Shown here: positions 55,971-64,000 of the stretch, one piece after another
Layout of the letters: every line of letters starts with the position of its first letter
Numbering within the stretch: position 1 is the stretch's first letter
From: Palaemon carinicauda
Taxonomy: Eukaryota; Arthropoda; Malacostraca; Decapoda; Palaemonidae
Direction of reading: 5' to 3'
Assembly (NCBI RefSeq): GCF_036898095.1
Contig: NC_090745.1
Location: 83,910,178 to 83,974,177 of the forward strand
DNA: 64,000 nucleotides
Made by a program: the position numbers and the translations under genes
The notes under the pieces: model-generated
Seen by the model: only the letters and a program-made list of their open reading frames with translations
Told to the model about the DNA's origin: nothing
Databases searched by the model: none

Positions 55971-57901
55971 GAGGAGTATATGAAGTGCGAAAGCAACTTC
56001 TGCGGAGTGAAGCGCCCGGACTTCTACGGGCACAAGGCGTGTCGGACCCACGCCCCCTGCGCCGCCAAGAAAGGCGACCTGAAATTCTGGGACCCGCAGC
56101 ACTGTACAGTCTGCAAGAGTCGTCTGGTTGAGGCGTTCGACGACCCTCCTTCAGCGGAGGCAAGGGACAATGCTCGAGAGAAGCTACGCAAGTGGGTGCG
56201 TGGCTTCCAGAAGATTTGAGGGCCTTGCTGTTTCCAAAGGCATCTAAAGACTCAGTGGTCCCCAGTGATCAGATTCCCACCGTCCAGATAGTGGTGGAAC
56301 CTGACATCGTCATGGCCCAGTCCATGCATGAGTGCCGCTTAGATTCTGACAATGCGGAACGTATGTCGGAAGTGTCGGAAGGGACGGAGAGGAACTTCAT
56401 GGGCGAGGAGCTCGACTATGAGGAAGATCAGGTGGAATACCCTGATTCGGAGCATGAGGTCGCTCCCACTCCTACCCCCGCACCGACTCCTGCACCGGCT
56501 GAGGAACCCGTTCCTTCGACTTCTGCCACCCCGGACCCTCTCCCATCAGGCACTCAGGAGGTCTTCAAGATGCTTGAAGCCCTCATGGAAAGAAAACTTC
56601 GCAAGACCCACAAGCTATTCAGGTCTAACTTAGGAAGTTTTAAACAACCGAAACGGATTTCGGTTAAGGACCTCCCTGCTTGCTCAGATACTAACCCATG
56701 GAGGTATGCCGAGCACATGCCAATCACCACTGGCAAGATCTTCATCAGTGAGAAGGTCGGCTCGATCGTGTTGGAAGTGGAATTCTTCCCGAATTTCGAG
56801 GCTTATCCGGACTGTTACGTCCGGCTCAGGTCCGAACCAGCCTCAAAGGAAAAGACCGAACCGAAGGAAGTAATCGTGTTCGATCTCGCGAAGGCCCAGG
56901 CTATGCTAGCCAATGCGGTGAAGAGTAGGGGTTTCACCAACTCCAAGATGCCGGCGCTTAGCAAAAAGCACCCAACCTTCGTTGCGCCGAACAATGCGAC
57001 CTCCCCCTTTATAGAAAAGGCCTTCACTGCGGTATTGAAAGCAGTGGAAGAAGGGAAACCTTGCCCTGTACTGGAGTAGTGCAAACCCTTCTCCCTTACT
57101 GTTCCCCCTGATGATAGACACTGGAAAGACGTCCAGTTAACATTCACAGTGGGGAAGTTAGAGCCCGACGTTGCCGGTCGTCAGTTTAATGAGGACCTCC
57201 CAAAGCTCAATGATCACCTCCTTCGTAGGGAACAGGATACGAAGGAGAGGCTTGCCGCATCGCTGTCCCTCCAGGTACAGCTCGAAGTCATGGCCGGAGA
57301 CACTAGAATCCCGGACTTCTACATGGTCCTAGCCAAAACGCATTTGGCAACGGTAATGAAGGACCTGTACAGCTTCACTAGGGCTCACAGAGCCTGTCGT
57401 GAATTCGTGTTTGCCAACGCGACGGTAAAACACGAGCCCCGGAGACTGATTTCCTCCAATATCTGGGGTAAATACCTCTTTCCCTCTTCCTTGGTGAAAG
57501 AGATTGCTGACAAGGCCGCCACGGAGAACAGGAACCTTCTTCATAAGTGGGGCATGTCGAAGAAAAGGAAATCCTCTCAGGACGATGGCCCTCAACCTAA
57601 GAGGAAACCTCAAAAGCCCAAACCCCAGCAACGTCAACAGAGACGGCAGTTTCCGGGTTCTGCTACTCCCCAAGTGGCAGCTCAGCCACAGCAGACCTTT
57701 CAGCTGGTCACCCAGCCGGTGGTATCGCAGTCACCGGTCTTCACCCCTGCATTTGAGCAGCATACCACTACCTTTCGTCCCAGAGGTAGAGGCTCAAACA
57801 GAGGTTCCGGCAGAGATTCGTCTCGCCGCCCCTCCAGAGGCAGAGGAGGAAGGGGAGCTAGCGGCCGAGGTGGCAAACCCTCGGGAAACCAGAAGCAATG
57901 A
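55971..57901 (+). pseudogene. B2 ORF1 (Gag-like) with Cys/His module
   Basis: The N-terminal module at 55,986-56,115 has the spacing C-x4-C-x9-H-x2-C-x2-H-x2-C-x14-C-x2-C, identical to B1, and is probably zinc-binding. KLRKWVRGFQ follows, then a frame break near 56,212. Next come an acidic Pro-rich linker, a middle domain (DCYVRLRSEPASKEKTEPKE, FVFANATVKHEPRRL, RNLLHKWGMSKKRK) and a Gly/Arg-rich tail (SGRDSSRRPSRGRGGRGASG) ending at 57,901. A TAG at 57,077-57,079 sits where B1 has a Glu codon. I do not recognise the module from a named family; the Gag role is inferred from position. Confidence 0.75.
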
Positions 57902-57904
57902 AGT

Positions 57905-58688
57905 GCTTCCGGTGGGAGGAAGACTCCGCCAATTCCAGGATCGTTGGACCTTCGATCCCTGGGCACACAGCATCGTCAAGAAGGGACTAGGCTGGAGCTG
58001 GACACAACAACCCCCAGCCTTCCAGCAATTCTTCCAACAGTCAACCCCCCTCCTGGAAGAATATATCCTAGAACTCTTGAACAAGAAGGTGATCAGGAGG
58101 GTAAAGTCAACCAGGTTCCAAGGGAGACTATTTTGCGTTCCCAAGAAGGACTCCGACAAACTCAGAGTCATTCTAGACTTATCCCCCCTCAACAAGTTCA
58201 TTGCGAACAACAAGTTCAAGATGCTGACTCTTCAACAAATAAGGACCCTTCTGCCTCAAGGGGCCTACACGGTCTCCATAGACCTGGCGGATGCCTACTG
58301 GCACGTTCCAATGAACCATCACGCTTCCTCCTACCTAGGATTTCGACTCCAAAGGAAAAGTTATGCCTTCAGGGCCATGACCTTCGGGCTCAACGTGGCC
58401 CCACGGATCTTCACCAAGCTGGCAGACGCCATCGTCCAACAGCTCCGCCTTTGCGGCGTCCAGGTGATGGCTTACCTAGACGACTGGCTGGTCTGGGCGA
58501 CATCGCCCGAAGATTGTGTAAGATCCTGCAACAAAGTCACCCAGTTCCTAGAATATCTGGGATTCAAGATAAACGCCGAGAAATCTCGCCTTTCTCCAGC
58601 TCAGAAGTTCCAATGGTTGGGAATCCATTGGGATCTTCAGTCACACCGCCTTTCCATCCCGCAGAAGAAAAGGAAGGAAATACTGTAG
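57905..58688 (+). pseudogene. B2 reverse transcriptase
   Basis: An open frame covering FQDRWTFDPWAHSIVKKGLG, KKDSDKLRVILDLSPLNKFI, GAYTVSIDLADAYWHVPM, MTFGLNVAPRIFTKLADAIV, the catalytic MAYLDDWLVW and thumb LGFKINAEKSRLSPAQKFQW. The whole RT domain is intact. It ends at TAG 58,686-58,688 only because of a 2-nt insertion near 58,682; the RNase H continuation is in the next frame. The frame upstream overlaps the ORF1 tail. Confidence 0.92.
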
Positions 58689-59785
58689 CAGGGTCTGTCG
58701 GAAAACTGCTGAAATCCAAACGGATCTCAAGACGACAGCAGGAACAAGTTCTAGGCTCTCTACAGTTCGCCTCTGTGACAAACCCAGTGCTTTGCGCACA
58801 GCTAAAGGATGCCGCGGGAGTTTGGAGACGTTCTGCATCCATCGCTCGAAGAGACCTCAAGAGACGGCTCCCAAACAGACTTCGCTTACTATTAAAGCCG
58901 TGGTCGGAAGCAAAGGCCCTGAAAAGGTCCATTCCTCTTCAACACCCGCCTCCATCGCTCAACATCCACACGGACGCTTCACTGGAGGGTTGGGGAGGTC
59001 ACTCTCACCAACGACAGGTTCAAGGAACATGGTCTCCCCTATTCAAGACGTTTCACATCAACATCTTGGAGGCCATGGCGGTCCTTCTCACCCTGAAGAA
59101 ACTCTCTCCGCCTCCCTCGATCCACATCCGTCTGACTCTGGACAACTCGGTGGTAGTCAGATGTCTCAATCGTCAGGGCTCGAGATCGTCCCAGATAAAT
59201 CAGGTACTTCTTCCAATCTTTCGTCTGGCAGAAAAGAAGAAATGGCACCTGTCTGCAGTTCACCTACAAGGATTCCGCAATGTGACGGCCGACGCTCTAT
59301 CACGGACAAACCCAACAGAGTCGGAATGGTCTCTAGACGCAAGATCATTCTCCTTCATCTCTCACCAAGTCCCGGAACTTCAGATCGATCTCTTCGCAAC
59401 GAGCGACAACAATCAACTTCCTCGATATGTGGCCCCGTACGAGGACCCCAAGGCAGAAGCAGTGGATGCCATGTCACTGGATTGGGACAGATGGTCCAGG
59501 ATATACCTGTTCCCTCCCCCCAACCTTCTGCTGAAAGTCCTCTCCAAACTGAGAACCTTCAAAGGGACAGCGGCCCTAGTGGCTCCCAAGTGGCCCCGGA
59601 GCAATTGGTACCCCCTGGTCCTGGAGCTGCAGCCCATGCTGATCCCCCTCCCGGGCCCAGTTCTCTCTCAGCAAGTACAGAAGTCGACTGTCTTCGCATC
59701 ATCACTGAAAGTCAGGGACCTTCATCTCATGATTTTCTCTCCCTGGCCGCAAAGAAAAGGTTTGGGATCTCGAAGAAAAGTCTAG
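58684..59785 (+). CDS. B2 RNase H and Dam-like block
   Basis: Continues RT after the +2 shift: linker KLLKSKRISRRQQEQVLGSL, RNase H NIHTDASLEGWGG, HINILEAMAVLLTL (Glu present), LTLDNSVVVRCLNRQGS and NVTADALSR, so all four acidic ligands are visible. The Dam-like block follows: LQIDLFATSDNNQLPRYV, YEDPKAEAVDAMSLDWDRW, IYLFPPPNLLL, ALVAPKWPRSNWYP. The last part overlaps the recombinase frame. It would be translated only if fused to RT. Confidence 0.87.
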
Positions 59786-60690
59786 ACTTCCTCGAGGAAT
59801 ACAAGACTGAATCCACACGACGGCAATACGAATCTTCCTGGAGAAAGTGGGTCTCGTTCGTCAAAGCAAAAAATCCTACGGAAATCACCACTGATTTTTG
59901 CATGTCCTTTATTCACCTTCATGGACAAGGCTTAGCAGCCAACACGATTTCCACCTGCAAATCGGCTTTGACTAGACCACTACTGTACGCTTTCCAGATT
60001 GATCTGTCCAGCGATATCTTCAATAAACTGCCAAAGGCATGCGCTAGACTACGCCCAGCATCTCCGCCAAAACCTATCTCCTGGTCCCTAAACAAGGTGC
60101 TCCATTTTGCCTCTAACCTGGACAATGATTCGTGCCCTCTCAAGGACCTGACTCAAAAAGTTATCTTCCTTTTTGCTCTCGCCTCGGGAGCCCGAGTCAG
60201 CGAAATAGTGGCATTATCAAGAGACGAGGGTCATATCCTGTTCGCAGATACAGGAGAACTTACCCTCTTTCCTGATCCGACGTTTCTCACAAAAAATGAA
60301 TCACCCACCAAGAGATGGGGCCCCTGGAGAATCTGCCCCCTGAAGGAAGATGTCTCTCTATGCCCAGTGGAGAGTCTTAAGGTCTATCTTCGAAGAACTT
60401 CAGACTTCGGTGGAGGTCAACTCTTCAAAGGAGAAACATCGGGCAGCGACCTGTCACTGAAACAAATAAGAGCGAAAATCACCTACTGTACTTCATTCGC
60501 AGAGCGGATCCTGACAGTACACCCACAGGTCATGATCCCAGAAAAGTCGCGTCTTCTCTGAATTTCTTCCAGAGTATGGATTTCGAAAGCCTCAAGAGCT
60601 TCACAGGGTGGAAATTGTCGCGCGTTTTCTTCAAGCACTACGCAAAGCAAGTGCATGAAGTTAAACATTTCGTGGTAGCCGCAGGTAGTG
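59690..60690 (+). pseudogene. B2 tyrosine recombinase
   Basis: The N-terminal core-binding part is KTESTRRQYESSWRKWVSFV and TISTCKSALTRPLL. Box I is FALASGARVSEIVALSRDE with its Arg, then LYLFPDPTFL-type strands and CPVESLKVYLRRTSDF. After IRAKITY a 5-nt insertion near 60,488 shifts the frame. In the corrected register box II is His-Asp-Pro-Arg (about 60,527-60,538), and the nucleophile is Tyr at 60,639-60,641 in FFKHYAKQV. All catalytic codons survive and only the frame is broken. The open frame extends upstream to 58,792 over RNase H, which is probably not all recombinase. Confidence 0.87.
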
Positions 60691-60699
60691 TTATGAAAC

Positions 60700-61555
60700 C
60701 TGCCGTTTAACTCTGCATAGAACAGCGAGTTACTTGGGACTTTAACTCTACAGGTGCCTATGTTGACCCTTGTGTGATACATAGTGATTTCATGGACACT
60801 TAGTGTTTCTAATAGACTGTTCTTATCAAGGTGAAATGTCATAGACTTCACATGAGTGCCACATGCCCTAGGGCATGATGTGTTTTTTCTTTGAAAAAGA
60901 CTGACGTTCCTCCGGAACTTGTGTTTCTAAAAGTGAAATTTCTTTCAGATTCAAGATTGAAGTCTTTTATTTTCTATGTACATTATTCTTATTATTGTAA
61001 ATTAACTTTACACCTTTTATTGCAATTATTATTACTATAACCTGCAATTTATGAAATAAAATGTCTATTTTATTACATGTGCGTCTCTCTCCGCTCCTAT
61101 TACCATTATGAAATACATGATTGTCATAGTTTCATTTACCCCTTTCCTTTGGAATGAGAAGAATAATATAAATTATCTGTATTATATACTCACCCATGCT
61201 GTGTAATATTCCTACTTGAATGCTTACCTTCGTCCTGCCTTCGAGACCAGATTGATCTCTAATCCATGGAGTATAGTGATTAATTATCACTTGTCTACAC
61301 TTGAGAATATTTCTACCCGAATATTAACCTTCTGTCTTGTCTCCGAGTCCTGCACGAACTCTCCGCAGGGTGAGTAGCCCTTCAATGACCACTTCGGATT
61401 TTGGTATAATCCGCCGGGACTTCTCTGCTAGGGGGGCAGGAAGCTGGATCCCCACGGAACCTCTACCGAGGTCACATTACATACCTCTATTCGGAGCCCT
61501 TGGCACTTACTTTAAAAAGGGGAAATTTTCCACGATACATTAATTCTCTGGTACA
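60700..61555 (+). other. B2 3' trailer
   Basis: Non-coding sequence between the recombinase end and the internal complementary region. It contains AATAAA near 61,053 and an AT-rich stretch. It parallels 51.45-52.1 kb of B1 (shared GGGGGCAGGAAGC). Confidence 0.6.
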
Positions 61556-61655
61556 CTTCCATCAGGACGTCATGGCTTGAGCCCAAAAAACGGAATTTGA
61601 GCGAAGCGAAAAATCTATTTTTGGGTGAGATAGCCATGACGTCCTGATGGACCCT
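61556..61655. repeat. B2 internal complementary region, perfect 19-bp palindrome arms
   Basis: CCATCAGGACGTCATGGCT at 61,559-61,577 and its exact reverse complement at 61,632-61,650 flank GAGCCCAAAAAACGGAATTT. The centre is the complement of the B2 left end fused to that of the right end through AAAAAA, the expected copy of a circle junction. Confidence 0.9.
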
Positions 61656-61729
61656 CCCGTCTATTCTAGTCCAGCCTTTCAGGTCCCGCCCTGTCCTGCT
61701 GTATCATGGAGATTAGCAAGGAGCTGGCA

Positions 61730-62122
61730 TCAGGGTGAGGACGGACGTGACGTCATTTAGCAATGGCGCCCATTTGTTTACGTTTCGAGTACCAAAAGCA
61801 GCCACGGATGAGTGTAACTGTGGAACGGCTCCCCAGTTATTCTCCACCTTTCCATATCGAAGTGTTAACTCTATATGGGGTGAAGATAGCTATGTGGCGT
61901 GTTAATACATATGTCCCCTGTTGATATACGATATCCTAGAGGGAAACCTTTAGGGTACTTGCACCAGAAGTTAGAATTCTGTGATAACCTGTGGTTTAAT
62001 TCTCTGGGAATATCCTTGTAGTTAAATATACCCAAGGAAGCTACCGAAGGAACCTTCCATCAGGACGTCATGGCTATCTCACCCAAAAATAGATTTTTCG
62101 CTTCGCTCAAAATCCGTTTTTT
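61730..62122. repeat. B2 right inverted terminal repeat
   Basis: The reverse complement of the left repeat to about 62,075, then a B2-specific end (GATTTTTCGCTTCGCTCAAA, TCCGTTTTTT). That end is found inverted in the complementary region at 61,586-61,630. Confidence 0.9.
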
Positions 62123-62139
62123 AACTGAGCACCAGAGGT

Positions 62140-62700
62140 TGTCTGCTTGTTCTCTCAGGCATTTGGACGCGTGCAGATAAAAATTTTAGAGCTCTCACTG
62201 GTCAAAGGCCTCTCTCCTTTTCCCGTCCAACTAAGTGAGATAGCTCTGGGATGGTAAAAGATTTTGGCCAAGGTCGATAAGGATTATAGTTTTTGGCGAG
62301 AAAGCCTAGCTGAAGGGAGCAAACTGTATTGTGTCCATTAAAGCCAACCTTCTTGCTGATGGCTTGTAACCCTCCTATTCTTTTGGCTGTAGCCAATGCA
62401 ACTAGGAATAGAGTCTTTTTGGTAGGATCCTTCCAAGATGTCTTGTCAAAGGGTTCAAACCTACTTGAGGTAAAAAAGGCCAGGACTACATCCAGGTTCC
62501 AAGAGGGGGTTGGATTGTCCTTTCTCTTAGCGGTCTCAAAAGTTCTAATGAGATCCGAGAGATCCTTGTTACCTGACCCGTCAATGTGTCTCTGACAAAA
62601 GACGGAGGCTAACATGCTGCGGTAACCCTTGATGGTAGGCACCGCCAGCTTCTCTTTTGTTTGCAGATGCAACAGAAAGTCTGCTATTTGGGCTATAGAA
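62140..62700 (-). pseudogene. A2 tyrosine recombinase, N-terminal part
   Basis: The minus strand encodes KLAVPTIKGYRSMLASVFCQ, WNLDVVLAFFTSSRFEPFDK and box I LFLVALATAKRIGGLQAI. The box I Arg is present, with Gly where other copies have Glu (KRVGEL). The C-terminal part with box II and Tyr is on the other side of B2. One gene has been split by an 8.9-kb insertion. Confidence 0.85.
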
Positions 62701-62983
62701 GTACTGGTAGAGGAAAATTGTTAGTCATGCACCATTCTCTAAACCCATCCCACTTGGAATGGTAAACTCTAATAGTGGATGTCCTTCTAGCTCTCGCGAT
62801 AGCTCATGCAGCTTCCCTTGAAAAGCCCTTCGCTCTTGCCAGCTTTTCGATAGTTGAAAAGGCAGTCAGATTGAGAGCGGGGAGATTCTTATGGTAACTC
62901 TCTATGTGTGGCTGTTTGAGTAGATCGCTCCGACTTGGTAACGTTCTGGGGGTATCTACCAGCCACTCCATCACTTCTGCAAC

Positions 62984-63187
62984 CTAAGGTCTCATGGGCC
63001 AAAACGGAGCTATCAGGGTCATGCGGGCGTTATGCGATTCCTTGAACTTTTTCAGGACTCTGTCCAGGATCTTGAATGGTGGAAAAGCGTACACGTTTAG
63101 GTCACCCCAGTCCAAAAGAAAAGAGTCCACTGCAGCTGCTTCCTGGTCTGGGACTGGAGAGTAATACACTGGCAACCTCTTTGTCAT
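62984..63187 (-). pseudogene. A2 Dam-like block fragment
   Basis: The minus strand reads MTKRLPVYYSPVPDQEAAAV, DLNVYAFPPFKILDRVLKKF and MTLIAPFWPMRP. These are the same conserved blocks as in A1 at about 47.0-47.2 kb and C1 at 28.7-28.8 kb. The upstream Asp-Leu-Phe-Ala-Thr stretch abuts repeat R4. Confidence 0.75.
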
Positions 63188-63215
63188 CTGTGTAGCGAAG
63201 AGGTCTATCGAGGGT

Positions 63216-63848
63216 TATTATTATTATTATTATTATTAAATGCTAAGCTACAACCCTAGTTGGAAAAGCAGGATGCTATAAGCCCAGGGGCCCCAACAGG
63301 GAAAATAGCTCAGTGAGGAAAGGAAACAAGGAAAAATAAAATATTTTAAGAATAGTAACAATATTAAAATAAATATATCCTATATAAACAATAAAAACTT
63401 CATCAAAACAAGAGAAAGAGAAACTAGATAGAACAGTGTGCCTGAGTGTACCCTCAAGCAAGAGAACTCTAACCCAAGACAGTGGAAGACCATGGTACAG
63501 AGCCTATAGCACTACCCAAGACTAGAGAACAATGGTTTGATTTTGGAGTGTCCTTCTCCTAGAAGAGCTGCTTACCATAGCTACAGAGTCTCTTCTACCC
63601 TTACCAAGAGGAAAGTAGCCACTGAACAATTACACTGCCGTAGTTAACCCCTTGGGTGAAGAAGAATTGTTTGGTAATCTCAGTGTTGTCAGGTGTATGA
63701 GGACAGAGGAGAATCTGTAAAGAATAGGCCAGACTATTCGGTGTCTGTGTAGGCAAAGGGAAAGAACCGTAACCAGAGAGAAGGATCCAATATGGTACTG
63801 TCTGGCCAGTCAAAGGACCCCCTAACTCCCTAGCGGTAGTATCTCAAC
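63216..63848 (+). repeat. dispersed repeat copy R4, longest, inserted in A2
   Basis: A (TTA)n head, core GCTAAGCTACAACCCTAGTT, then about 550 bp of additional sequence to CTCCCTAGCGGTAGTATCTC. It separates A2 sequence matching A1 near 47,190 (GCGAAGAGGTCTAT) from A2 sequence matching A1 near 47,260-47,310 (CTGCTGAGAAGGTCCACC). It carries no credible gene. It is the best reference copy for the family in this window. Confidence 0.85.
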
Positions 63849-64000
63849 GGGCAACAACCAAAGGCTGGTGCACACCTCGTGATGTAGGGTCCACTCTGTA
63901 GTTAGAACTTGTCTACCTCTGCTGAGAAGGTCCACCCTGCTTTCGTTCACAGTAGTAGATCTCTCGCAGCCTAGTAAAGTGAGTCTGAACGAGTGCCTTC
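63849..64000 (-). mobile_element. A2 continuation to window edge
   Basis: The sequence aligns with the A1 RNase H region (A1 about 47,270-47,400). A2 runs off the window, so its 5' end and ORF1 are not seen. Confidence 0.7.

Larger units (their letters stand above)
53223..62122 (+). mobile_element. DIRS-like retrotransposon B2, near full length, inserted in A2
   Basis: A plus-strand element of 8.9 kb and the most complete in the window. Long inverted repeats pair about 53,228-53,590 with 61,730-62,100. The internal complementary region at 61,556-61,655 joins the complements of both ends through an A6/T6 core. It has a 2.4-kb leader, ORF1, RT, RNase H/Dam and recombinase. It lies inside the A2 recombinase gene at a T-run with no target duplication. 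Four lesions are visible: a frame break near 56,212, a stop at 57,077, a +2 shift near 58,682 and a +5 shift near 60,488. It looks young but disabled. Confidence 0.92.
62123..63216 (-). mobile_element. A2 continuation after B2
   Basis: The A2 recombinase gene resumes at AACTGAGCACC (62,123), aligning with A1 from about 46,222. It runs into the RNase H/Dam region. At about 63,216 it is cut by dispersed repeat R4. Confidence 0.87.

Noticed and set aside
1..64000. CRISPR arrays, tRNA or rRNA genes, bacterial operons
   Set aside because: None seen. Tandem arrays present are microsatellites or coding repeats, and the gene structure is eukaryotic.

Overview
ORGANISM. This is intron-rich animal DNA. 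It holds one arthropod-type cell-polarity gene (prickle, plus strand), very long (TA)n, (GA)n and (ATT)n microsatellites, and a dense set of tyrosine-recombinase (DIRS1-like) retrotransposons. That mix suggests a decapod crustacean such as a shrimp, prawn or crab. The assignment is inference; no rRNA or mitochondrial marker is present. I saw no tRNA, rRNA or CRISPR.

LAYOUT. (1) 1-20.9 kb: the 3' part of prickle. Five coding exons (892-1005, 3845-3985, 5852-6055, 9616-9814, 17334-19444) encode the PET domain, three LIM domains, a long Ser/Pro-rich tail and a terminal CAAX box. A 3'UTR runs to about 20.9 kb, and the 5' exons lie outside the window. The introns hold microsatellites, a Ty3/gypsy scrap, a DIRS 5'-end fragment, a pogo-like terminal repeat and a decayed minus-strand Ty1/copia element. 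(2) 21.0-22.2 kb: a non-autonomous DNA transposon. (3) 22.6-64.0 kb: almost solid DIRS-like elements of three families, named here A, B and C. In order they are C-old (22.64-26.58 kb, minus), C1 (26,588-34,499, minus), C2 (from 34,500, minus, cut off near 35.8 kb), then B1 (plus). B1 contains A1 (42,581-51,446, minus, itself holding a LINE) and A2 (from 52,141, minus, running off the window). A2 in turn contains B2 (53,223-62,122, plus) and a dispersed repeat at about 63.2-63.85 kb.

HOW IT FITS TOGETHER. The DIRS elements encode a Gag-like ORF1, reverse transcriptase with YLDDW, RNase H, a conserved block where DIRS elements carry a Dam-methylase-like domain, and a tyrosine recombinase overlapping in another frame. 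Their ends are inverted repeats. An internal region near the 3' end reproduces the joined ends, as expected from a circular intermediate. This lets several element ends be placed almost to the base and shows insertion without target duplication. C1 and C2 abut with no spacer, exactly as a circle recombined into a resident end would look. Every copy carries lesions, including catalytic losses, so none looks autonomous. The most interesting content is the nested, base-resolved record of recombinase insertion and the poorly known ORF1 modules of these families.
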